NCBI RefSeq assembly: GCF_004664715.2
Contig: NC_051083.1
Span: forward strand, 95,261,920-95,325,919
Reading direction: 5' to 3'
DNA length: 64,000 nt
Source: Peromyscus leucopus
Lineage: Eukaryota; Chordata; Mammalia; Rodentia; Cricetidae
In this document: piece after piece, positions 37,258-53,333 of the stretch
Layout of the letters: the number at the start of each line of letters is the position of its first letter
Position numbering within the stretch: position 1 is the stretch's first letter
Program-made: the position numbers and the translations under genes
Notes under the pieces: model-generated
What the model saw: the letters and a program-made list of their open reading frames with translations, nothing else
What the model was told of the DNA's origin: nothing
The model's database searches: none

Positions 37258-37345
37258 TTATGGCTTGTTTCGCACCAGCTGCCTTTCTGCTTTTCTTCTT
37301 TGAAATGCTGCGATCTCTGCTGGTTGCAAGCCATGGCCCACTTGC
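37258..37345 (-). CDS. GUCY2F: GUCY2F exon 19: C-terminal tail and stop codon
   Basis: 88 coding bp. After the split Gly codon it encodes QVGHGLQPAEIAAF, QRRKAERQLVRNKP and TAA, the last 28 residues. The basic tail of retinal cyclases takes part in cell-biological targeting and RD3/GCAP-related regulation; the ending differs completely from GUCY2D and is the clearest GUCY2F signature. Acceptor reads ccctgcag. The stop is at 37258-37260 and is followed by G then gtaacg, so the exon probably ends at 37257 and splices to a non-coding 3' exon, as in GUCY2D where exon 20 is untranslated. Confidence 0.95.
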
Positions 37346-37441
37346 CTGCAGGGCAGGAAACACCAAAATAGGTATAAAGAGAGTATGCCTGATTGGGGCA
37401 TAGGAAAACTGATCTCGTGATTAGGTCTGAATTCCACTTAC
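37346..37441 (-). other. GUCY2F intron 18 (96 bp)
   Basis: Very short intron between exons 18 and 19, with gtaagt donor and ccctgcag acceptor on the minus strand. No repeat is present. Confidence 0.9.
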
Positions 37442-37530
37442 CCATCTTTGCCCACTGGAGGAGGTACAGGAAGAGGTTTCGTGAAGCCTTTTTTTCCAAT
37501 AAGCCAGAAGGTCTCTTCTGTGCCTTTGCC
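37442..37530 (-). CDS. GUCY2F: GUCY2F exon 18: post-catalytic segment
   Basis: 89 bp, phase 0 start, ending two bases into a Gly codon. It encodes [16 protein letters not shown] followed by a proline-rich KPLPVPPPV, roughly residues 1051-1080. TFWL is the conserved last beta strand seen in membrane cyclases; the proline-rich stretch begins the retinal-cyclase-specific C-terminal tail. Acceptor reads ttcaataag, a weaker polypyrimidine tract than the others, and donor is a strong gtaagt. A 6.0-kb intron separates it from exon 17 and only 96 bp from exon 19. Confidence 0.94.
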
Positions 37531-38143
37531 CTTATTGAAAATACAGACAACCTTAACCACATAAGAGTAAACTTTTCTAAAAGCATCCTTTGGTCAGTAG
37601 GGTACAAGCATTCATTTCAGCTCAGAAATAGTCTCTGTTCTCCCAGTGTCAACATTCCTTGTACCTATTTTTCTATGTGGCTTCCTCACCATATGCACCT
37701 GAGGCAAGACAAGCTCGAGATTCAAAGTGAACACCGTATTAAGCTACATTCAGATGTTCTATGTACTCACCACTAGACAGCTCCATCTTCAGCAACATGT
37801 GAATTTCTTACTTCAAAGCAATCAAACATCTGATGGTCAACTGAAAGTGCTGTTTATGATTTTGGCCCTGATCTTTTGGCATTAAACAAGCCACTGTCTT
37901 TTCCTTCTAGAGTACATGCATGCAGAGTCTACTTTCCCCTTGCTCTACAATCCAACAACTTGTATAAAAACCCAGAAGAGAATGTACATGTCATCTACAA
38001 CTTCACTTTTAAGCCCAGGGTGTCTTGATTGCTGTGAGAAGTCTATATTTCTGCAGCATAGTTTTTCTTTCTGACCAGGGATTCCTCTAAGTATGTTAAG
38101 ACCCCAAGGATGCCCTCATTTACAGGCAACTTGGTTGGCTGTC

Positions 38144-38505
38144 AAGAATCACAGATTAGCCGGGCGGTGGTGGCGCACGCCTTTAATCCCAGCACTCGGG
38201 AGGCAGAGCCAGGAGGATCTCTGTGAGTTCGAGGCCAGCCTGGGCTACCAAGTGAGTTCCAGGAAAGGCGCAAAGCTACACAGAGAAACCCTGTCTGGAA
38301 AAACCAAAAAAAAAAAAAAAAAAAAAAGAATCACAGATTAACAGGCAGTGGGCACATGCCTTTAATCCCAGCATTTGGGAGGCAGAGGCAGTCAGATCTC
38401 TGAGTTCGAGGCCAGCCTGGTCTAGAGAGCAAGTTTCAGGACAGCCAGGGCTACACATTGAACCCCTGTCTCAAAAAAACAACAACAACAACAAAAAGAA
38501 TCACA
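38144..38505 (+). mobile_element. Two B1 SINEs inserted at the same target site
   Basis: B1 one 38159-38325 (gccgggcggtggtggcgcac) and older B1 two about 38341-38495. aagaatcaca occurs three times: 38144, 38326 and 38496; the first two extend to the 15-mer aagaatcacagatta. So B1 two inserted first and B1 one later into its left duplication. Confidence 0.93.
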
Positions 38506-39704
38506 AGCCTTAGAAGAGAAAGATCATAAATTCATGCTAGTCACCACCAGACTATCTCTCTGATGACCCTGAATCACCTCCCTCTATTCTTTCCCCCACT
38601 TTTCTAGTTAATCTTTCTCTTAATGTGCTTCCCTTTCTCTTCCTTTCAATTATTTTTGCCTGTCTTCTCATTTCCTCCACTTCATGAGAAACAAAGTGTT
38701 TATTTAGACAGAAAGCCACATATATTCTTTACTTAATAATAATGGCAATAGCCATATACAAATTAGGATAATTAAAGAGTCTCCAAGCAGTTTGCAAATA
38801 TTTGGTTCAAACAAACCCACCATGAGACAAATAGAAAAAGAATACTCCAAAGCCCAAGTTCCATTAACTGACAACCACGTAATTCACTTTCACATAGTAG
38901 GACTGTTTGATGCTGCTCTGTTTTCTGAAGAGAAAAATAAAGACAAGAATATACTCTATCACTCATTCTTGTATTTGTATATCCTTCCTATACCACAGTT
39001 TTGAATTTAAAAAAAAAATGGTTTTCTCCATAAGCATCTCACAGAATAGTTAACAAAAAACAACGACCAGGCCACCTTTTCTAAAACATTAGGCACTATT
39101 TGTCTACTCCCCTGTCACTTTCGTCATGGTACTTGGTGAAATGTCCTACAGAACAGTTATTTAGTAAATGCGCAGACAGTTCTATTAACTGCAATTCCTA
39201 ACTTTTGAACACTTAGAATTCTTATAAGGTTCATATCGTTGGAACTCAAACTTGAGGACCCAACTCTTAGCCATATTTAACTGTCTCTCTTGAGAGCTAC
39301 CGGCCACTAGGACAGCAGCTAATTTCCAGAGAAACTTTGTGAATGCCAAGATTATGGGTGGGTCCCGGGTCACTCTGGAATGCCCAAACTAATGCTTGCA
39401 AAAGACGATGGGAGTGTTACAGGCTCAGGCCAGGGTCCAAAACAAAGAGTATACGAAGGAGCTCCCGGGGTTTCTTGAGGTTTTGAAGCTCATCCAAGCT
39501 GATTCTTGGAATCCCAGCTCCCTGTTTAAACACCAACTTCCACTATTCTGGAGACAGGAAGAGAGGAAAAAACAACCAAAGCCAGGAGCAAACTCTCTGG
39601 CCCAATATCAATCCCTAGGAAGTCCCAGAGGACGCCCCACCCCCACCCAGTGTGCGTGCCAAATAACAGCATCTTGCTTTGGCATGACACTTTTAAGACG
39701 CTTT

Positions 39705-39895
39705 CACATCTCCTATCTTATTTATTCTTTATAGAGGTTCTTGAAGTATTTTTATTATCAGTCTCATTCTACAAATTGGAACACTGAAGTCCATGACATT
39801 AAATGGCTCATTAATAAACAAGCATAACAGACTTGAACCCAAGTCTACCAGAATACAAACTGCCAATGCCTTTCTCTCCATGCTACATGGTTTCT
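39705..39895 (+). mobile_element. MIR SINE
   Basis: ttttattatcagtctcattc, acaaattggaacactgaagt and gacttgaacccaagtctacc follow the MIR consensus order. Confidence 0.75.
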
Positions 39896-39997
39896 CCAGT
39901 ATATTGGAGTCGCAGGGCATATCTAGAAGCTAAAAGCCAACTCTTAGGATCTTGAAGGTTGTGAGACTAATTACTTCCTAGTAATCTCAGGTAAGAA

Positions 39998-40516
39998 TGC
40001 TGTGGGATGTTCTGTATGTCCTGTGGGAGCCCTTCTTGGGTTCTTTGTGGCGTTACCCAGCAGGTCCGCATAGAGGATGATTAGGACCATGGGCCTGAGT
40101 GCAGGTGTCTGAGATGGTCTGCACTTGGCTGTGCTGGGGGATGGTCTGTATGTCAAGTTGTTCTGATTGATCAATAAATAAAACCTGATCGGCTGTGGCT
40201 AGGCAGGAAGGATAGGCGGGACTAACAGAGAGGAGAAATAAAAGGACAGGAAGGCAGAAGGACTGACTGCCAGATGCCGCCATGACCAGCAGCATGTGAA
40301 GATGCTGGTAGGCCACCAGCCACGTGGCAAGGTATAGATTTATGGAAATGGACTAATTTAAGCTATAAGCACAGTTAGCAAGAAGCCTGCCATGGCCATA
40401 CAGTTTGTAAGCAATATAAGTCTCTGTGTTTACTTGGTTGGGTCTGAGCGGCTGTGGGACTGGCGGGTGACAAAGATTTGTCCTGACTGTGGGCAAGGCG
40501 GAAAACTCTAGCAACA
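39998..40516 (+). mobile_element. Solo ERVK-type LTR with 6-bp duplication and extended 5' part
   Basis: Begins tgctgtgggatgttctgtat, ends aactctagcaaca, flanked by taagaa at 39992-39997 and 40517-40522. Same family as 13531-13920 but 129 bp longer: after 39998-40020 comes about 110 bp of extra sequence, then a second copy of the LTR start (tgctgggggatggtctgtat at 40132). Antisense to GUCY2F transcription. Confidence 0.92.
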
Positions 40517-41597
40517 TAAGAACACTCCTCTATGTAGATAAACAGAAACACAGAGAGGATGGAGTTACTTGTCTGATGTCATGCAATGATTAGAGAACAG
40601 ACTTTCATAAGCCTAACAATATTATTTCTTCATTTTTTAGTTCATCTGCATGTGTGTGTGCATGTGTGTGTGTGAGTGTGTGTGCATGTCTGTGCATCTG
40701 TGTGTGTTATGGGTTAAGAGAAGGAGTAAAAAAGATTGGAGAAGAGAAATCACAAAACAATGCTAATATTTATATACCAGAGAGCCAAATAGTACTTAAT
40801 CCCAGAAATTAGAGACAAAGTCTGAAAGCGTCGACCTCTAGCAATGAAAACATACATTTGCTGAGAACAGGAGTTTAGGGAAATCTTTTCAGAATGAAAG
40901 TCTATTTAAAAAAAAAAAAAACTTTGAGAAATGGAACTGATATGCTATGATATGTACAAAATTTCAGCAAGAAGCCTCAGATTTGTCATGAGAACAGTGA
41001 CCTAAGTAAACTCAGCTAAGTGAACAGGTAATAAAAATGACCTAAAGTTTTATAAAGCCATCAGGAGGAAAATACTGAAAAAGCAGAACTGGCTGGTTAG
41101 GCATTGGTAAACTTGTTGCCAATATAATGCAGCAGGGGGGTAAGTGGACATGGAGCTTAACTCTCCCGGTCAGCCAAGCTTGTCATCTCTAAATGAGTCA
41201 TTTCCCAAGCTGCCTCAGCTTCCTCATTTTGGTCTCTTTCTTTTTATACCCACCCAATCACTATGAATACCCAATGTAAGTAATTATTATATTCTATGCT
41301 TTTGCCCAACCTAAGCCACTGCCTGTATTCCATTAAGGCAAACAACATAGAAAAAAAAGTCATCACTTCAGTGAAGGAAATAACTAAAGGAAGAGCATTG
41401 CTACTGGATCCAAAGGTTGAGCTCCAGCAAAGAGGTAGTACTGGAGGGAGTTCAAGCATCAGTCAGCTGTAAGGAGGCCATGTTTGTAGCCATCATCTTT
41501 GAAATCACAGCTGGCTCGTCTGCACATGTGGTCTTTCTTCCCCCAAGTACCAGGGCAACTTTTGCTTACAACAACAGAGTGGACGAGAGGTCAAATC

Positions 41598-41760
41598 TTT
41601 TTTTTTTTTCCTGTTTTTTGAGACAGGGTTTCTCCGTGTAGTTTTGGTGCCTTTCCTGGATCTCACTCTGTAGACCAGGCTGGCCTCGAACTCACAGAGA
41701 TCCGCCTAGCTCTGCCTCCCCAGTGCTGGGATTAAAAGCATGCACTATCACCGCCTGGCA
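41598..41760 (-). mobile_element. B1 SINE, antisense
   Basis: Poly-T start, ttttgagacagggtttctcc, gcctcgaactcacagagatc, ctgggattaaaagcatgc. Flanks agaggtcaaatc and agaggtcaaaatc form the target duplication. Confidence 0.94.
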
Positions 41761-43553
41761 AGAGGTCAAAATCTTGGATTAAGCCATTCTGAAATGTAGT
41801 AGCTATCTGATACATGCATGAATTACCTATCTCTAGTACAGTAGAAACCTCCTTTGCCCAACTCCTGCTATACAGTGTGTAATTTCTGACTCTCATGGGG
41901 AAGGAAGTGGAATGAATAGAAACAAACAAAAAAAGCCTTTCCTATGTTCTCCCTTCTCATTGTGTCTTCTCCTCTTCTTTCCTTTCAATATTCCTTCCTT
42001 TCCTCTTCACTTTCAACCCCGCCCTCTTAATGTCTCTTCCTCCTGAGGCTCCTGCAACCCTAAAATACAAGGCCCAATGAGGCAGGTAAAAAACACTCCT
42101 TCCTCATGCTTGCACTATCATCTTCCAAAATTCCCTGCGATCAGGGAACGTTTGGGTTGCAATAGGCTGCTTTGAAGTTAAGCCTCATTTCTCATGTGTG
42201 TACTTGAAACTCCTAAAGAGTCGACTTTTCCTGTCTAGAATCTGTAGAGGAAAGAAAAAAAAAACACCATGGGACTAGGGCCAGTTTTTCTCTTTTTCGG
42301 TTTCAAAAGTGAGAGCTCTTCAGTTCTCCGGCTTTTAGGTGAAATTTCTGTACCCAGCAATATGAGGAAAGTGCTTCAGCCTTTGTCCCTCACTCCTGGG
42401 AAATGACAGAATGTACTGTAGAATCACAAAAGCCTTGAGCGATCAGATTTGCTGCCCAAGTAATAGCCCTACCCCCAGTCCTCTGCAGAAGTGATGAAAA
42501 GCCTCTGTCCCCTCAGAAGTGAGTCATCCCACCTACCAGAAGATATTAAAGATCTATTGGAAGAGCCAAACTAACATGAGGTAGAGAAAGAGGGGATCGA
42601 TGAGAGTTGGGCCTTCAAATCTTTACCTCATAAAATCTAATTCCATGGAAATCACCACCACCACCATTCATGAATGACAGAAAGAAATGCACCACCCTTA
42701 CTACCCATCTTTTGCTTTTCCTTATGAATAATCACTTAAAAATCATCTTCATATACCATGGTATCATGGAAGCAAATCAGGCGTACTGAGATTTGGCCTG
42801 ATTCTGAAGGCAAATGACTATGTGACCCTTTCAAAACACTTCACCTTTCTAGATCTTGATTCCTCTCCTGAAACGGAGCAAGTTAGATCATCAGATCAGA
42901 TCCCTGGTGTCTCCTACATTTAGGTCCACAAGATGAGAAAGATAAGGAAAATTCAGTGGAAATTCCAAAAGAGAGATTGGATTATCTTAGTGCCAAATTC
43001 CAGGTCAAATAATAGCCTCAACAGACAGGAAATATGTTATTAAATGTTTGTCTTTCATGGAAACAAACTGTGTCCCCATCCCCAGCCCTTCCAGTGGCCC
43101 TGGCCTTGGAGAAACACCTGTGTATATAATGGGCCAATGATGTGAATGAAAAGTCAAAAAGGGTAGACATTGAGTAAGCTGAAAGAAAATCTAAATTCAA
43201 CAATACTATTTAGTAGTGCAAAAGAGCAAATAAAATGGAAATTAGACAATCAAAATAACAGCATAACTCATTAGTAAACCAAATTCTGGACAGTGCTTTT
43301 GGTTAGAAAGATCAAACTTACAGTCTGAAAAAAAATGCAGAAAGATTTTCAATTCTCCCACACCCTGTTAAAGGTTAATATTTCAAAAAGAAAAACAAAG
43401 AAGCACAAGACAACCTCAAATGGAACTCGAGAATTTGCCCAACTTGCAGCTCCGTGTCTCAGACTCCCGAGTGAGCTTTCTCAACAGACCGTGACCTCTC
43501 GAGACACAGGTGTGTCCAAGTGGTTTGGTTCCCCAAACAAAAGGTCATTATAC

Positions 43554-43648
43554 CTTGAGCTCCGTCCTTCCACGAAGCTCTACTTCATAGCCTTCACCCA
43601 GAGTTCGAAGAATTGTCACCGTGCTGAGACTGACATGAATTCGGTACG
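43554..43648 (-). CDS. GUCY2F: GUCY2F exon 17: end of catalytic domain
   Basis: 95 bp; it completes the split Pro codon and ends in phase 0. It encodes [13 protein letters not shown], a variable segment, then [13 protein letters not shown], roughly residues 1019-1050. The RGRTELKGKG sequence across this and the next exon is the conserved C-terminal strand of membrane guanylyl cyclase catalytic domains. Acceptor reads cttttacag and donor gtataa. It is too short to appear as an ORF and was found by reading the expected protein and splice signals. A (CT)31 tract (transcript sense) lies 119 nt upstream of the acceptor. Confidence 0.93.
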
Positions 43649-46848
<3,200 letters not shown>

Positions 46849-48330
46849 CTAGAAATCTAAAGGAAGACTGATGATTGAGTAATGAACTCTAGTCTACAAG
46901 AAAGCAAATTTACCATGCTCCAAACATGACTACCTTTCTGATTTACACCTCTATTGTAGCAACAGTTTTACTCAAAATGATGATATCTGCCAACAACGAT
47001 AAATAAACATCAGGATCAAACCAGAAAAGCCTGAACAAGGACTCAGGATTCAAACGGGTTTGTTGCAAAGAGAAAATGTGACTGTTTATTGTGCCTTAGG
47101 GTTGAAAGAATCTTGTAAGTCTATCTCCCAACTGTGTCTACAAAGAGAATTATTGCTCAGACAATCAGAAAATGTGGAAACAAGTAGAGCTGCCTTTCCA
47201 TTATCTGTGGTAGGAGTGTAGAAGAACAGTGCGCAGAGATAATCTAAAATTATTTCCCATTTGTTCTTGCAGGAATTTTTGTTCTTACACTATTATGGCC
47301 GTGTTACATGTTCAAGATAACTGGGAAAAAAAACACTTCAGCAGGCAGACAGAAAAATGAGTTCAACAATCTACTGAAAGGCCCCCAGCCTTACCTTTCT
47401 GATTTTTTATTTTTCTATTAAAATAGTCAGCATTATATTTTTGCTGTTTCCTATGTTAAAGGCATTGTTTTTGTTTCCAGGGGTTCTTTCTGCTGTGAAT
47501 AAGAGCAAACCAGAACTAAAACTGTATTTTTTTTATTTTAATTCATTTCTTTCTTTTTTGTAGCATCTACTTGGGTATCATGGCAGGCACTATGGGAGTT
47601 AAAAAGAAATAATATATGGCCTACATTATACCAGATATTCACATCTGAATGAAGAGAAGAGACTACCAAGCAGGAGGCAAGCCAGGCAATGTGGCTGAGG
47701 CCAAACAAATTGTACAGACAGAAGAACTGGAGCAATTTAGAAGGTGAAGAGTCATAAGGAAGAAGGTTCCTGTGGGCAAGGTTTTTCCTGACTCTTGGAA
47801 GGTGAGTAGGATTCAGTTACAGGGAAAAGAGACATAAATGAAAGGTTTGTGATTGAGACTTCAGAATGCATGGTCTTTTTGGAAGTTCTTAGAGAAAACA
47901 TTCTTCCAGTTCAGGCATCTGGGGAGAAACTACAGATAAGTTTGGGTTAAATGAGTTGTACAAAATGCAGTCGTTAGCCCACTAGAGAATTTTGAGCAAA
48001 GGTTATATGCAGAATATTCTTTGTCTTTTTTTCTTCTCTGGTCAGTGTATTGGATGCATTGAAGGAGGAGTGGATAAACCTATAGAAAAGCTATTAGGCA
48101 TTTGATGTCGTGAAACCAAATAGAAGGCTTTGGAAAGGAGGTGATGGTGGAAAGTAGGCAGCCAAAGTGGGGACCTGAATGACAGACATTATGAGAAGAG
48201 AACCAACAGGCTTCCTGGCTATCTGATTGAGGACCATCACTAAACTGGCATGGGGCTCTAGGTTTATGTTCATTCATTGGAAAAGACAGTTTGAAAATTT
48301 AAATACGTTACATTTGAAATAATTATGAAC

Positions 48331-48505
48331 TGCCGGGAGGCAGTGGCACACACCTTTAATCCCAGCACTCAGGAGGCAGAGCCAGGCGGATCTCCGTGAG
48401 TTCGAGGCCAGCCTGATCTACAGAGTGAGATCTAGGACAGGCACCAAAACTACGCAGAGAAACCCTGTCTTGAAAAACCAAGAAGAAAAAAAGGAAAAAG
48501 AAAAA
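48331..48505 (+). mobile_element. B1 SINE
   Basis: ctgccgggaggcagtggcac, gagttcgaggccagcctgat, agaaaccctgtcttgaaaaa; older, A-rich tail. Confidence 0.92.
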
Positions 48506-48865
48506 ATCAGGAACCACCTAGACTGAGGTACGCTTAGGACACTGCAGGTGTGACACTGGAGCACAAATGAGGACAGAGTTTTCTTTGGAGAGAGGGTGAG
48601 CAGCTGCTATAGTCAATGAAAAATATGAATAAGATATGGTCCCTTCTGCCAAAGAGCTTAAAGTCTAATGCGGTATAGACAAGACAGTGATAATTATGGG
48701 AAGGATGAATAGAGAGAGGCAAGCATGGAAGCAATATGGTGTTATTAAAATGATCAGTCCAGGAAGGAGATGCTGGTGGCCTAGACTTGAGTAGTGATTG
48801 TCAAGAGGACACAAGAGAGTCTCAAGAAATGTCTAATAGGGAAAGAAGTTTAAAACCTCGCAGTT

Positions 48866-49041
48866 GGGGCTGGCAAGGTGATTCAGAAGACAAAGGCACT
48901 TACCACCAAGCTTGACAACCTAAGTTTGAGTTCCAGGACCAACATGATAGAAGAAGAGAACCAAGTACTGTCAATCGTCCTCTGACCTTCACATAAGCAC
49001 TGTGGCATAAACACATACATGGTAAAATAAAATAACCAGTA
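48866..49041 (+). mobile_element. B2/B3-like SINE
   Basis: ggggctggcaaggtgattca head, then gagttccaggaccaacatga and ctctgaccttcacataagca; diverged. Confidence 0.75.
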
Positions 49042-49768
49042 GCTGGTTGAATATTGAAGGTCAGAGGGAGAGAGGAGTCCAGGATGACTTCTATGATGAT
49101 AATCAGGTCGTTGGCAGTAACACTAAATGAAATATAAAGCACAGGCTAAAGAGACATTTGTATGGGAAGAAAATAATTCTGTTTTAGACCTGGTGAGTCT
49201 AAGGACAAAGTGAAATGCTCAGGTGGAAATGTCACACATAGGTGTGAAGCTTAAGGGAAAAGACTGTCCTGGAGCTGTAGTGTTAAAAGGAAGTGTTGTA
49301 ATTACATTTTAAGTTCTGAAACAGTGTTTATAAAATAGATAAATTGTCTACAGTCACCAGCATATATGTAATACTTAAGTGGAAAAGAAATTGGGGGGAG
49401 GTGCTTGAAGACATTTATGAGAGAGGGGATAAGTCCAGGAAGAAAATGTTCTTGATTAATTGATTACATTATCCTAAACCTCACAAATACTTGGCGATCT
49501 TGTAGCATAGTAAATGTAGACATGGCGGTGAAAACTGAGAAGGGTAGGCACCAGTCTATACTGGTGGTATAGACAGAAAAGGAGCTGCTGTCCACTGCCG
49601 CTGTGGAGGTGGAATAAAGAAGGAAAACTGGCTAAGCAGAAAGAAATGAAGCATTGCTGGACACCAGGATAATCCAGCTGTCCAGAATCAGAGGACGTCT
49701 ACACATTTCTCCTTCTTCTTCTAAGGCTCCTATGAGGCACATGCAAATGGTTTCTCTTGCCTTCACTA

Positions 49769-50146
<378 letters not shown>

Positions 50147-50157
50147 TCACAGGCCTA

Positions 50158-50240
50158 AAAGTCCATCAGAATCATTTAAGGAGCTTCATTAAAATACTGA
50201 TGTATAGGCCTCACAAGCAGAGATTCTGAAGTAAGTATAG
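50158..50240 (+). mobile_element. MER5-like hAT fragment
   Basis: catcagaatcatttaaggag, cttcattaaaatactgatgt and gcagagattctgaagtaagt follow the MER5A consensus pattern. Confidence 0.55.
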
Positions 50241-50849
50241 CTTCTTCAAAGGCTATTGAATGACCCTAGGAAAATATCAAGCTTCAAGAAATTTCTATAT
50301 GAAGGGAAAGTGGGACTATCCCCAAGATGTCCCTGGCAAATTACTTGGAGAAAATGTACCCAAAATACTGTCAGAGAGAAAGCCTTTCTCTATCTAATTT
50401 TAGAGAAATGGGCAGCCTTGGCAAAGCACAGAGAAAGGCAAAGAATGACAAGAAGAGTCCACCTCCTGATTTGTCATGCTAATATGACAATGTCACAAAC
50501 CTTTTGGCTATGTGACCTAGGTCTTTCCCCACCAATCACCTCTTCCTCTCCTATTGCTATATCCTTGAGAGGTGATAATTCTGCCCTTTGCCTATTCTGC
50601 AAGAACAAGAGATTTTTTTAAAAAAGAATCTGATCTGGATACTTGGAAATAAAGACGAGTCTCTGCTCTTCATCTTCCCCATGGAGTGTGCTCACTCTTT
50701 TAGGTAACTCGTACATGGGAGTTTTTCAGAAGAATTCAAGTCACAAGCAAACTGGAAGGACTTCTATGAAATGTGCCAGTCAGGATGGCCTACTACGAAT
50801 TTGATTACAGCTAAAAAATTTAATGAAATTCTGGAGACATACTGCCCTG

Positions 50850-51060
50850 CATAGAATCTCAGACTCACCACTTACAATCAAGGGGCAAGTCGCTTAATTC
50901 CTCTTTGCTCCATCCAGTGTGCCCATCTTTAAAATAAGATGATGTCAATGCCTCACTTGTAGGATTTTTAGCACTAAATAATTTAATGTGCATCAAAGCA
51001 CTTAAAACTGAGCAGGTGGATGATACCATACATTAAGTGTAAGTTATCACTACCACTACC
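50850..51060 (-). mobile_element. MIR SINE, antisense
   Basis: cttacaatcaaggggcaagt, cgcttaattcctctttgctc, atctttaaaataagatgatg, gcatcaaagcacttaaaact. Confidence 0.75.
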
Positions 51061-52717
51061 ATCATCACCACCAACAACAACAAAAAAGCATATCTTAAAG
51101 TCAGTCTTAGGACTATGGTTATTCAGTTCCATAAAATGAAGTTTAGGATTCACCAACGGGGCTCACATAATGGCTTTCTAAATAACCAATAATAATGGAC
51201 ATTAGCCCCCATGGGACTTTTACTTCAATGTGCTTCCCTTCAGTCTCCCAGCATTGGTATGGTTTGGAGGGAAGATTTCCATTGTCAAATGGCCGTGACA
51301 GACTTAACAAAAGAAGGGTTAGAATGCAAATGTTATTTGGGAACAGTGAGTTAGTGGCTGGCCATTATCAGAGCATGGTAGTTGACCACTTAGCTTTGAT
51401 AAGTTGTTACCCCAGAGACCCCAGTGATATAAATGAGGACATTAGAACACAAAGCCCGGCACAGGTGAGCCCTGGTATGTAGATGGCTATGAGGAATTAT
51501 GGGATGCAGCAAAGGACATTTCATGGGAAGCAAAGACATAGAAAAGGATCTGGTTGAAATGGGGCAGTGGAAGAAGGGAAAGTGAGAACAAATCACCAAC
51601 TTCTGCAGTAGACTTACTTCTCACATCCATTTTAGATTATCAAGTTCCAAGGGAGGTGATTCCAATTTTATAGGTAAGGAAAATGAAAATACACACACAT
51701 TCGGTGACTCACTGATGGTTCAATTTTTATTTCCTTTGCACTGTGTTGTTTTTAATAAACAGGCTTGAAATTTTAGATTCCATTTTTGGATTCAGACAGC
51801 CCTGTTCCATCTTAAAAAACAAACCACTAACTCCGTACTGCAGCCAAGAAGTACCAAAATAGCTAATGGCTTCATCCCCAGGACCCCCAATGATTGTCTG
51901 AGCAGAATCAGCTGGATTGATTAAACTAGTGGCTGTGTTACTGCCCATGCTGAATCATCTTTGATTTTAGTTTCAACTGAATTAGCTTTCAGTGATTTGT
52001 TTTTCTCTTCAGGCTTCTTGAGTTCAACAAGTTAAGACAGGTAGTCTGATTCCATAGATTTTTTTTTCCTCCACAGTGGTTTCCATGTGCATTTCTTGAT
52101 TAGTTTGCAGCTCCTACTGATTGACAGGTATGATGTCTATTTCTGAACCCTATTTAGATGACATAGTTTAGCCCTTAAGGGTCTCTATCTGACTAATCTG
52201 AGATAAATACACTGCCTGGTGTGTGATTTGAGAGCTGGACCATTTGAGGCTACTGTGAAGGATCCGATAAATGAAGCTACTCATTCCCCAGCTTTTCCAT
52301 GGTTCCTAAGACATGAGTTATCTAAACTTCAGGATACCTGAAGCATCTTTTTCCTCCAATATGACAAGTATCCATGCCACTAGCAACTTGGGAATGTCTC
52401 GACAGAACTATGAGACTTTTAGTCATTTTCTACCTATTTCTACCTAGAGACAATATACCATGTAAAAGGAAAAATAGTAAGGAAGCATTGGAACAACAAG
52501 AGTGAAAAGAGTTATCTGTTTTCTCCTCATATTCTGCAACCTTTGATTTAAAAAAAAAATGGAACTAAGCTGGAAGGATGGGAAATGGTGAGTTAATACT
52601 TCTTCAAACTTTAGATGAATAGATGTACTTTGGGTTAGCCTGTATCAATCCCCAAAAGTTGCATCTTTAGAATACTCTGGTGTAATGCTGTGTTCCTTGT
52701 ATAAAAACAATACCTAG

Positions 52718-52900
52718 GGCTGGAGAGATGGCTCAGAGGTTAAGAGCACTGGCTGTTCTTCCAGAGGTCCTGAGTTCAATTCCCAGCAACCACATGGTGG
52801 CTCACAACCATTTGTAATGAGATCTGGAGCCCTCTTCCTGCAGGCATACATGCAGGCAGAACACTGTATACATAATAAATAAATAAATCTTTAAAAAAAA
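52718..52900 (+). mobile_element. B2 SINE, young
   Basis: gctggagagatggctcagag head through cataataaataaataaatct tail; flanked by aacaatacctaggg at 52706-52719 and 52901-52914. Confidence 0.96.
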
Positions 52901-53333
52901 AACAATACCTAGGGAGAAAATCAAATTTTCATAGCATGTATTATATAAACATAAACTTTACCTAGGGCAGCCATCAACTATGAGAAAATCATCAGTATTT
53001 CTGTCATCTTTTCATTACCCAGCACAATACTTTCTACACTGTGAAGATGCATCCAATGAACTACAATAGGTCTCCCCATCTTAACCTCTTCTTAGTCATA
53101 ATTCTAGAAAACATCTCAAAAGAAATCTTTCTGGCAATCTGTTCCTTATTTGAGACTTGTTCTGCCTGGCCTTCATTCTCAACAGAATAGTAATGGAGTG
53201 ATGTGCTACCTTAATTTTCATTCCTAAAAGACAACATTCTGCAAAATTGCATCCTTCAATTTTGGAATACACATAAATAAAACTCATGTACAAAGTTTCA
53301 TGCTAGAAAGCATTAGTCTGCTAATTAACATAC

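Larger units (their letters stand above)
37531..43553 (-). other. GUCY2F intron 17 (6.0 kb)
   Basis: Contains two B1s in tandem, a MIR, a solo LTR, an antisense B1 and a possible antisense MIR at 42760-42960. No other exon was recognised in it. A short (GT)n lies at 40650-40700. Confidence 0.85.

Noticed and set aside
37143..37607. 154-codon minus-strand ORF
   Set aside because: It overlaps GUCY2F exons 18 and 19 and the short intron between them in a different frame; the real exons have splice sites, matching phase and family motifs.
39396..39734. 112-codon plus ORF, considered as a processed gene fragment
   Set aside because: No frame gave a recognisable protein and its end runs into a MIR.
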